Of a stretch of DNA of 64,000 nt, positions 29,365 to 36,573 are shown in pieces. A model generated the notes under the pieces. It was given only the letters and a program-made list of their open reading frames with translations. It was not told where the DNA came from and ran no database searches. Origin of the DNA: Psychromonas ossibalaenae ATCC BAA-1528 (GTDB lineage: Bacteria > Pseudomonadota > Gammaproteobacteria > Enterobacterales > Psychromonadaceae); assembly GCF_000381745.1 (NCBI RefSeq), contig NZ_KB906985.1, positions 1 to 64,000 on the forward strand, written 5' to 3'. A program made the translations under genes and the position numbers. The stretch's first letter is position 1. Every line of letters begins with the position of its first letter.

Positions 29365-30453
29365 TTAAACCTGCAGATGACTAAGCAGGTGCTTAACTAA
29401 CTGCTGCGCACCATCTTCACAGAGCTGCGACCGCGGATAATCTGAAACATTTAACTTTTCAATTACTTCGGCTAAATGCTGTCCCTGCAGCAGCTCAATA
29501 TGCACTTCGCTAAAAGGCACTCGTGATACTAAAAACGCATTAAGAAAAGGTGTTTCCGGCCAGTCGGAACGTTCTAAACTTATCACTCTTACCCTCTTGT
29601 ACAGGGCTACTGCTGCTATTTCACAATAGGTGCCGTAACCAGGTTTGGTTAAAATCAGATCGCAGCTGCCGATCAGCTGCAGAAACGACATATTCACATC
29701 ACTCACCTGGGTCATATCTGCACGAAGCTGGTTTTCCGGTTGATCCACCAGCCAGTGCCAGCCGGGAATAACAGGCCAGTTTTTAAGGTCTAAAGACATA
29801 GGTAGACCGCCTAAAGCCACTAAAGCCACTTTCTCTGTTCCTAACGGCAGCGACTGCAGGAGATCCTGGCGCTGATCCTGCGGAATACTGTTAATACTGG
29901 CGATATTGATTTCATCAGTATTTGCCAGCGGCACAGAGGGAAGCGGTTTATAGTTATAATCTACGTTTTTATACACACAGAGCATCTTTTCATAAACGGC
30001 CTGTGTATCAGGCAGCTCTGCATTCAGACAGTAACGCTCATAAATCTGTGCCCAGTTAAAAGGGGCCACAGATGCGCAGGGAATATTCAACTGTATAGCG
30101 GCATCCAGAGTGACCGGAGAAATATTACTGATCACACAGTCTGGTTTAATACATTTTAAAATTTCTACCTCTTCACTAACTGCCTGCTGCCAGTTATCAA
30201 AGAGGTGCTGATATTTGAGCCTGCTGTTGTGCACATCTATCTTTATAGGAGAATCCATCAGCATACCAAAATCATTACCCGCTTCTATATGAGTAAATGG
30301 ACCGGAAAGACGAGAATCCAGATAACTTCTCGGCAGTAAGCTGAGTACTGTAATTTGTACTTCAGGAAAATCCTGCATCAAGCATTCAATAACTGAGGTG
30401 GAGATAGCACCATGGCCGAATCCATGTGCGCTAATAGAAAAACAAAGATGCAT
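29365..30453 (-). CDS. GT-B-fold glycosyltransferase-like protein
   Basis: A 362-aa protein beginning CFSISAHGFGHG, a glycine-rich nucleotide-sugar loop of the GT-B type. The C-terminal half carries LILTKPGYGTYCEIA near residue 272, resembling the donor site of MurG/UGT-like enzymes. The same HGFGH start is found in the N-terminal domains of some sugar kinases and in uncharacterised bacterial proteins, so the reaction is unknown. It has no sugar-pathway neighbours. It is convergent with the LysR gene (9-bp gap), and a MITE-like element sits just upstream of its start. Confidence 0.72.
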   Translation of the reverse strand: MHLCFSISAHGFGHGAISTSVIECLMQDFPEVQITVLSLLPRSYLDSRLSGPFTHIEAGNDFGMLMDSPIKIDVHNSRLKYQHLFDNWQQAVSEEVEILKCIKPDCVISNISPVTLDAAIQLNIPCASVAPFNWAQIYERYCLNAELPDTQAVYEKMLCVYKNVDYNYKPLPSVPLANTDEINIASINSIPQDQRQDLLQSLPLGTEKVALVALGGLPMSLDLKNWPVIPGWHWLVDQPENQLRADMTQVSDVNMSFLQLIGSCDLILTKPGYGTYCEIAAVALYKRVRVISLERSDWPETPFLNAFLVSRVPFSEVHIELLQGQHLAEVIEKLNVSDYPRSQLCEDGAQQLVKHLLSHLQV

Positions 30454-30481
30454 ATTTTCAGTCTCTTAAAGAAAATAAAGA

Positions 30482-30748
30482 TTATACCCAAGCTACTTGA
30501 AGATGCAGGAATCAGCCAGTTGAGAGGTGACCATACTTAAGGCATGAAGTTGAAGGTTTAGTCATTCTAAATCAATGCTTCATAACGCAGAAGATGGTTG
30601 CCTCTCTCCAGGCCCTACGGGAGGCTCACTCGGATGCCGGCTCTGCGTTACAACACTTGAAAAGGGAATGCCATTCTCTTCATGTTGTGCCTTAACCTGG
30701 CATCCGAGCGAGCCTCTGAATCTTCATCTTCAAATAGTTTGGGTATAA
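30482..30748. mobile_element. MITE-like element, 267 bp
   Basis: Ends are 24-bp inverted repeats matching at 22 of 24 positions (TTATACCCAA.. on the left, ..TTGGGTATAA on the right). The interior is a series of stems: 30621-30638 pairs with 30699-30716 at 17 of 18 positions, and several shorter arms pair as well. There is no transposase. A TA duplication is possible but cannot be separated from the repeat ends. It is a non-autonomous element or a large structured repeat, lying between the GT-like gene and the dehydrogenase promoter. Confidence 0.82.
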
Positions 30749-30932
30749 GTTATAACAAATATAAGCAGTGCGGGACAGCGGATAACCAATTATTAACACA
30801 GCTTTACAAACTGCATAGCCAAGACTTCCGGTAGGAGCAGGTTTAAAACATCTCTGCTGGATGATCTTCTTTGATTGCTCTGTTATAACACTCATTATAA
30901 AATCAATAATAAATATTAATTGGAGTTGTATT

Positions 30933-31922
30933 ATGAAAGTTGCAATGTTTAGCGCGCGCACTTATGACATTAACCATTTCAATCCGCTTATCGATAGTCA
31001 GAATGTTCAGATAAAATATTTCGATACTCAGCTGGATATTCATACCTGTCAACTGGCACAAGGTTATGATGCCGTTTGCGCTTTCGTAAACGATGATCTG
31101 TCCGCACCGGTATTGATAGAGCTGGCTAAACTCGGCATTAAAGTGATTGTTATGCGCTGTGCAGGTTTCAACAATGTAGATGTTGAAGCCGGCAAAAATC
31201 TGGGTTTAACGGTAATGCGGGTACCGGCTTATTCACCGGAAGCTGTTGCCGAGCATGCTGTTGCTTTAATGATGACCCTTAACCGTCGTATTCATAAAGC
31301 TTACCAGCGTACTCGCGATGCAAATTTCTCACTGCAGGGGTTAGTCGGGTTTAATATGTTTGGTAAGACAGTCGGTATTATCGGTACAGGTAAAATAGGT
31401 CTTGCGGCAATGCGCATTCTCAAGGGCTTTGGCTGTAAGCTGCTGGCATTCGACCCTTACCCTTCAGATCAAGCCATTGAACTGGGGGCGGAATATGTTT
31501 CAGCTGAACAGTTATTTGAACAAAGCGATATTATCAGCCTGCACTGTCCGTTGACCAAAGAAAATCACCACCTTCTTAATAATGACTCATTTGAAAAAAT
31601 GAAAGACGGTGTGATGGTAGTTAATACCAGCCGCGGTGCACTACTCAATGCCACGGATGCGATTGTAGCCTTAAAAGCGGGAAAAATCGGCGCGTTAGGC
31701 TTAGATGTTTACGAAGAAGAAGATTCATTATTCTTTGGCGACCATTCTGATGAGATCATCGGCGATGATGTATTCCGCCGTCTGTCAGCCTGTCACAACG
31801 TAATATTTACCGGTCACCAGGCCTTCTTAACTAAAGAAGCATTAACCAGTATTGCACAAACCACACTGGATAACTTACAAAGTTTTGCCAGCGGCTGCAG
31901 TAACGGCAATGAAGTAAATTAA
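30933..31922 (+). CDS. ldhA: D-lactate dehydrogenase (D-2-hydroxyacid dehydrogenase)
   Basis: NAD-dependent enzyme reducing pyruvate to D-lactate in fermentation (329 aa). The Rossmann loop is VGIIGTGKIG (151-156 for the Gly motif). The catalytic residues are Arg234 (NTSRG), Glu263 and His295 (FTGHQAF). The ATG at 30933 has GGAG seven bases before it. The longer open frame starting 72 bases upstream is unlikely. The length and the C-terminal DSLFFGDHSD segment match the LdhA branch. A hairpin terminator follows. Confidence 0.92.
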   Translation: MKVAMFSARTYDINHFNPLIDSQNVQIKYFDTQLDIHTCQLAQGYDAVCAFVNDDLSAPVLIELAKLGIKVIVMRCAGFNNVDVEAGKNLGLTVMRVPAYSPEAVAEHAVALMMTLNRRIHKAYQRTRDANFSLQGLVGFNMFGKTVGIIGTGKIGLAAMRILKGFGCKLLAFDPYPSDQAIELGAEYVSAEQLFEQSDIISLHCPLTKENHHLLNNDSFEKMKDGVMVVNTSRGALLNATDAIVALKAGKIGALGLDVYEEEDSLFFGDHSDEIIGDDVFRRLSACHNVIFTGHQAFLTKEALTSIAQTTLDNLQSFASGCSNGNEVN

Positions 31923-31939
31923 AAACAAAGAAACAATAC

Positions 31940-31966
31940 AACGCCGCTTTATTGCGGCGTTATTAT
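31940..31966 (+). terminator. Terminator after ldhA
   Basis: AACGCCGC / GCGGCGTT stem with a TTTATT loop, followed by an AT-rich tail. It separates ldhA from the convergent oxidoreductase gene. Confidence 0.75.
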
Positions 31967-31982
31967 AATTATTGGAAGTTCT

Positions 31983-32915
31983 CTAACTGACACTTTTTTG
32001 TATTTTTTGACAGACAGCTTCCGCTAGCTGGTGACTGGCTAGATTACGCTCCGCGACTGACTGCTTTAATTTTCCGGCCTTCACTACGCTTATCCAGTCT
32101 TCAATCATGCCGGTGAAACCTTTTGCGCTGAGCATAGGTCTCCAGTCCTGCAGACGAATTATTGTCTCCTGATTATCCTGCAGACATCTACCGCTGACAA
32201 ACGAATCAAATTCATAAGCTCGGTTTGCAAAGCTTACACAAACCCGCTCATTAGTTATGCCGTATAAGCGGTTCATCGATGCTTCAAGGATTGTATTTCC
32301 CAGCTGCCAGTGCACATCTACTCTTGCCAGCTGTTCACCTTGAAACTGACTGCCCAGCTGCAGACCATCAAGATTACTTTTTGCACCTATATTGACACTG
32401 TCTAATGGGTGAATAAAATCATCAAACACAAAAGTACGAATATCTCCGGGTAAATTATGGCGGTTTTTCTCCCAGCGTAATGATAATAAAAGCGACTCAG
32501 AAGAGCTGCTGTGCACGTTCGGAAAATACTGATTATACAAAGGAATAAAACGGCGGTTAAAACCCATATACAAAGGCAGACGATGCTTTTCTGCTAGTTC
32601 GTAAAGTTTCTCACAATCGAACGCATTATCAGCCAGCGGTTTATCAACAAAAACCGGCAGCCCCTGGCGTAGAAAATATGCACATATTTCAGGATGCGAA
32701 ACCGTACTGCTGTGGATCATCACCGCATCAATATTCACTTTATTTAACTGCCGGTAATCCTGGTAGACCTCCTTAATACGATACTGCAGCGCCAGCTGCT
32801 GAAGCCTGTTTTTATTTCGAGTACAAAAAACTAACTCAATACCTTTCAATTGAGTAAGAATAGGTAAGTAGGCTTTTTGGGCAATATCACCAATGCCGAT
32901 GATCGCAATTCTCAT
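31983..32915 (-). CDS. Gfo/Idh/MocA-family oxidoreductase
   Basis: A 310-aa NAD(P)-dependent dehydrogenase. The N-terminal Rossmann loop is IIGIGDIAQKAYLP, and the family motif VDKPLADNAFDCEKL follows near residue 92. The C-terminal half is the substrate domain. The substrate, usually a sugar or cyclitol, is not evident. It is divergent from a TetR regulator, which may control it. Confidence 0.88.
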   Translation of the reverse strand: MRIAIIGIGDIAQKAYLPILTQLKGIELVFCTRNKNRLQQLALQYRIKEVYQDYRQLNKVNIDAVMIHSSTVSHPEICAYFLRQGLPVFVDKPLADNAFDCEKLYELAEKHRLPLYMGFNRRFIPLYNQYFPNVHSSSSESLLLSLRWEKNRHNLPGDIRTFVFDDFIHPLDSVNIGAKSNLDGLQLGSQFQGEQLARVDVHWQLGNTILEASMNRLYGITNERVCVSFANRAYEFDSFVSGRCLQDNQETIIRLQDWRPMLSAKGFTGMIEDWISVVKAGKLKQSVAERNLASHQLAEAVCQKIQKSVS

Positions 32916-33073
32916 TTTTCAGACCTTTTATATTAAATACATAAAGCTTATTACAGAGCGCAGCTTATACAAAATATTAATGCTAATTAGATATAACAAT
33001 CGGTCTACATTGCTTGAGCAGACAAAATAGTCTACTTTGATCGATACCTAACACTTAGTTTCAGGAAATGGAT

Positions 33074-33649
33074 ATGAACAGTAAAAAACGCAGCATTATT
33101 GAATCAGCATTTAAGCTGTTTTATAACAAAGGCATACATGCAGTTGGCATTAATGAAATAATTAAAACCGCGAATGTCGCGAAGAAAACGCTGTATAACC
33201 ATTTTGAGAGTAAAGATGAACTAATCTTAGCGACTCTCGAATACCGAGATCAGCTCTATATGAGCTGGTTAACTGAGTCGCTGGATAAAGCAGAACTGGG
33301 CAAAGATGCTCTGTTAGTACTTTTTGAGGCATTAGATGACTGGCTTAATGGGCGGGCAAAAGCTTTGGGTCCGTTTAAAGGCTGCTACTTTATTAATACT
33401 TGCGCTGAATATGGTGATGTTAATAAGCAGATCTACCTCGCATGTAAAGAACATAAAGACAATATTAAAGCGCTGATACAAGTTCATGTGGATTCGTTTG
33501 AAGCAAATGCGCAAAAAAATGCTCTATTGGTAGAAACCATCTGCCTGCTCAAAGAAGGGGTAATCACCACTGCGCTAGTACAGAAAGAGTCAACAAGTGC
33601 ACAGAATGCCGGCGCATGCCTGGAAAACCTATTAAGATTCAAACGCTGA
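33074..33649 (+). CDS. TetR-family transcriptional regulator
   Basis: A 191-aa repressor-type protein. The helix-turn-helix is near residues 20-45 (HAVGINEIIKTANVAKKT) followed by LYNHFESKDEL. The C-terminal ligand domain carries GCYFINTCAEY. The ATG at 33074 has CAGGA seven bases upstream, better than the ATG at 33068. The 158-bp spacer to the divergent oxidoreductase gene holds two GTCTAC copies 27 bp apart (33003 and 33030), a possible operator. Confidence 0.9.
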   Translation: MNSKKRSIIESAFKLFYNKGIHAVGINEIIKTANVAKKTLYNHFESKDELILATLEYRDQLYMSWLTESLDKAELGKDALLVLFEALDDWLNGRAKALGPFKGCYFINTCAEYGDVNKQIYLACKEHKDNIKALIQVHVDSFEANAQKNALLVETICLLKEGVITTALVQKESTSAQNAGACLENLLRFKR

Positions 33650-33957
33650 TATAGAGTCGTTAGGCACTGTTGTTCGCTTAGCTAACGATTAAAGCTGAGC
33701 GTTATCTCCTTAGTACTGTTATTCACACCACCAAGCCAAGATAAAATCAACAACAACTTAACTTAAAGTCATTACCAAAGAAAAAACAAGCAAATTTAAA
33801 AACAGAAATACTCCTTATATTCTACATTACAGCTATCAGAACAACAGATTAAATAAAAAAACATTACTAAAAACGTAATAATAACTACAATTTTATCTGA
33901 TATAAAAAAGGTGATTAAAAACTATAGTAGCCTCGATTAACTAAAAGGATATTTATT
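33650..33957. other. Spacer before the Tat-exported enzyme
   Basis: 308 bp of AT-rich DNA. A weak stem TCGTTAG / CTAACGA (33657-33688) near the left end might help end the TetR transcript, though it lacks a T run. The right part presumably holds the next promoter. Nothing else is recognised. Confidence 0.5.
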
Positions 33958-35373
33958 ATGAGCGAGAATAAGAAAAACTCTTCTCCGGTAATCAACCGCC
34001 GTGATTTTCTCAAAACCAGTACCGGTCTAGCATTAGCCGGTGTTGGAGGTGTTATGTTTTCCGGCGCAGTGCAGGCACAAGACAGTGATCCTGGCTGGCA
34101 TGATTTCTATAGTAAAAGTCCCAACCGCAAGTTTTGGAAAAAGGTACGTAAGGAATTTATTCTCGATAAAAGAAATGTTTATATGAATATCGGTACAACC
34201 GGCTCTATGCCTAAAGACGTACTCTACGAATATAATAGAAACAACAAAATTATTGCCTCTAATCCATGGGATATGCAGGAAAAATTCGGTCACTGGCCTT
34301 ATGTTGCTGAAATGATAGATGCAGTCGCTCCCGGCTTCGGTGCAGACAGCCATGAAATTATATTAAGCCGCAATACCACTGACGGCATGTGCAGCATTAT
34401 CAACGGCCTGCATTTTCAAGAAGGAGACGTTATCCTCACTACCCATCATGAGCACGTAGCGGCGAACTCCCCGCTTAATGTAGTAACGAAGCGTTATGGT
34501 GTTGAAGTTATTTATCTGGAAATTCCTGTTTATACCGGCAGTGAATTGATCAGCGAACAAGACTTTGTGGATGTTTTCGCAGATGCCGTGGAAGAATACG
34601 GGGATCGTGTCCGCTTAATCACTTTTTCACATATCACCTATAAAACCGGGACAACCTTACCCGCCAAACGTATCTGCCATGAAGTAGCCATTCCCAATCA
34701 GATCCCGACATTAATTGATGGTGCCCATACAATCGGCATGTTTGATCTGGATTTTCATGACATCGACTGTGACTTTTATGCAGGTTCAGGTCATAAATGG
34801 CAATGCGGGGCTGGTGCTACCGGTATATTATATGTCCGTGATAACGCAAAACGTTTAGATGAATACTGGCCGGATCGTGAAAATCCATTATGGTACATTA
34901 ATTCATCATTATCACATGCTGCCTACCTTGGTACTCAGCTGCAGCTGCAGTATATCGGCAATGATAATTACCCTGCCAAACAGGCTTTAACCGACGCCTG
35001 TTTGATGTGGGATATGCTGGGCCGCGATCTGATTGAAAAACGTGTATTGGAGTTAAGCCGGTTGTGTAAAGAGCGCTTACTGGATACTTTTCCGTCTGCA
35101 TCTTTTTACTCGCCGAATACCCCAGAGTTATCAAGCGGTCTGACCACATTCAATCCTCTATTTGATCAGCAGGATATTGAGCAGTTAACCATTTTCCGGG
35201 ATCGTCTGCGTGAAGAATACGGTTATATTATCCGAACCACAGATTTCAAAGTGAAGGTAACGGATCAAAGCGATAGCCATGCACTGCGTATTTCAACACA
35301 CCTGTTCCATAATGAGCAGGATGTAATCGGTCTCGTTGAAGCAATGCAGGAGCTTTATCTGGATATGATTTAA
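33958..35373 (+). CDS. Tat-exported class V aminotransferase-fold PLP enzyme
   Basis: A 471-aa pyridoxal-phosphate protein of the isopenicillin N epimerase / cysteine desulfurase-like branch. A twin-arginine signal is present: NRRDFLKT (Arg14-Arg15), a hydrophobic stretch, then AVQAQ near residue 40. It is therefore expected to be folded with its cofactor and exported to the periplasm. The PLP lysine is probably Lys280 (GSGHKWQCG), and the cofactor Asp is in the LIDGAHTIG segment. The usual bacterial aminotransferases are cytoplasmic, so this location is uncommon. The substrate is unknown, and a strong terminator follows. Confidence 0.88.
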   Translation: MSENKKNSSPVINRRDFLKTSTGLALAGVGGVMFSGAVQAQDSDPGWHDFYSKSPNRKFWKKVRKEFILDKRNVYMNIGTTGSMPKDVLYEYNRNNKIIASNPWDMQEKFGHWPYVAEMIDAVAPGFGADSHEIILSRNTTDGMCSIINGLHFQEGDVILTTHHEHVAANSPLNVVTKRYGVEVIYLEIPVYTGSELISEQDFVDVFADAVEEYGDRVRLITFSHITYKTGTTLPAKRICHEVAIPNQIPTLIDGAHTIGMFDLDFHDIDCDFYAGSGHKWQCGAGATGILYVRDNAKRLDEYWPDRENPLWYINSSLSHAAYLGTQLQLQYIGNDNYPAKQALTDACLMWDMLGRDLIEKRVLELSRLCKERLLDTFPSASFYSPNTPELSSGLTTFNPLFDQQDIEQLTIFRDRLREEYGYIIRTTDFKVKVTDQSDSHALRISTHLFHNEQDVIGLVEAMQELYLDMI

Positions 35374-35378
35374 TATCC

Positions 35379-35412
35379 AGCCGGATTCAAAAATATTTGA
35401 ATCCGGCTTTCT
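35379..35412 (+). terminator. Terminator after the Tat-exported enzyme
   Basis: 13-bp perfect stem AGCCGGATTCAAA / TTTGAATCCGGCT with a five-base loop, then TTCT. Confidence 0.85.
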
Positions 35413-35478
35413 CAATGTAAATGATATAAATATACAATCTTAAAAATCATTTTTTAATCATTATTGACTATGCTAAGA

Positions 35479-35514
35479 AGTACTTGTTTTTTGTCTTTCC
35501 AAAAAACAAGTACT
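35479..35514. promoter_or_regulatory. 14-bp perfect inverted repeat upstream of the solute-binding protein gene
   Basis: AGTACTTGTTTTTT and its exact complement around an eight-base centre. It sits 122 bp before the binding-protein start. It could be an operator or a leader hairpin. The internal T6 could also make it a second terminator for the preceding gene. Confidence 0.45.
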
Positions 35515-35636
35515 ACAAAGATCACTCTAAAAATCAAAAAAACCAGTAACGCATTGTTTTTTATTGTTTGTTTTGTCTACTGCAGTGCATGCTATGCAGT
35601 AACAGAATATTAACAGCAGAATCAAGGAGCAATAAA

Positions 35637-36569
35637 ATGACACGGAAAATGAAAATCCTCCTCTACTTACAAATCATTTTAGCGGTTTCACTGGCTGTAT
35701 CAGCATTGCAGGTAAATGCTAGAGATCTTGCGGAGATCAAAGAATCCGGAGTACTGCGTCATATCGGCGTGCCCTATGCAAACTTTGTGACTCTGTATTC
35801 TGAAGGCGGGAAAAAAGTAGAAGGCGGCCTAGATGTCGAACTAATGAAAGGTTTTGCCGCTCATCTTGGCTTGGAATACCAGTTTATCGCAGCCAAATGG
35901 AGCAATGTATTCAGTTTACTGAACGGCCGGAAAATCCAATATATTAACCAGCAGGTAGTCTGGGGTGATAAGCAGCCGATTCTAGGGGATATAATTGCCA
36001 ATGGGGTAACCACTTTAGACTGGCGCCGGGAAGTGGTCGATTTTGCTGACCCTTACTTTCCTTCAGCCGTATGGTTAGTTGCCCGTGCCGATTCAGATCT
36101 GCAGCCGATTACTCCCAACGGCCGGATCAATGAAGATATCCAACAGGTCAAAGCGATGATCAAAGGACGCGATGTATTAGCAATGAAACAGTCTTGTCTG
36201 GATCCTGACTTATATAACCTCGAATTAACCGGTGCAAATATCATCCTGCCGGTCAAAGCACGTAATTTAAATGAAATGGTTCCAGCTATTCTTAATAATG
36301 ATGCAGAAAGTACCCTGCTCGATGTTGCCGATACACTGATAGCACTGCAGAAGTGGCCGGGAGAAATAAAAGTGGTTGGCCCAATTTCAACAGAACAGCA
36401 TATGGCTGTCGCATTTCGAAAAAACGCCCCACAGCTGCGCCAAGCTTTTAATATTTACCTAAAGCAGATTCGCGCGGACGGCAGCTACAACAAAATGGTC
36501 AAGAAATATTACCCTGCAGTATTTCATTTTTATGGTGAGTTCTTTTCCACACCGATAGAAGAAATTTAA
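35637..36569 (+). CDS. Periplasmic solute-binding protein, amino-acid ABC type (SBP_bac_3)
   Basis: A 310-aa secreted protein. The signal peptide spans about residues 1-28 (YLQIILAVSLAVSALQVNA). The mature part starts with DLAEIKESGVLRHIG and has the two-lobed family 3 pattern ending in FNIYLKQIRADGSYNKMVKKYY. The ATG at 35637 has AAGGAG seven bases upstream; the longer frame was rejected. There are no ABC permease or ATPase genes. Instead a membrane GGDEF-EAL gene begins 4 bp after the stop, suggesting this protein acts as a ligand-sensing partner. Confidence 0.9.
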   Translation: MTRKMKILLYLQIILAVSLAVSALQVNARDLAEIKESGVLRHIGVPYANFVTLYSEGGKKVEGGLDVELMKGFAAHLGLEYQFIAAKWSNVFSLLNGRKIQYINQQVVWGDKQPILGDIIANGVTTLDWRREVVDFADPYFPSAVWLVARADSDLQPITPNGRINEDIQQVKAMIKGRDVLAMKQSCLDPDLYNLELTGANIILPVKARNLNEMVPAILNNDAESTLLDVADTLIALQKWPGEIKVVGPISTEQHMAVAFRKNAPQLRQAFNIYLKQIRADGSYNKMVKKYYPAVFHFYGEFFSTPIEEI

Positions 36570-36573
36570 AGCA

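Noticed and set aside
30692-30961. 89-codon minus-strand frame across the MITE right end
   Set aside because: Lies half in the repeat element and half in the ldhA leader and start; no ribosome site.
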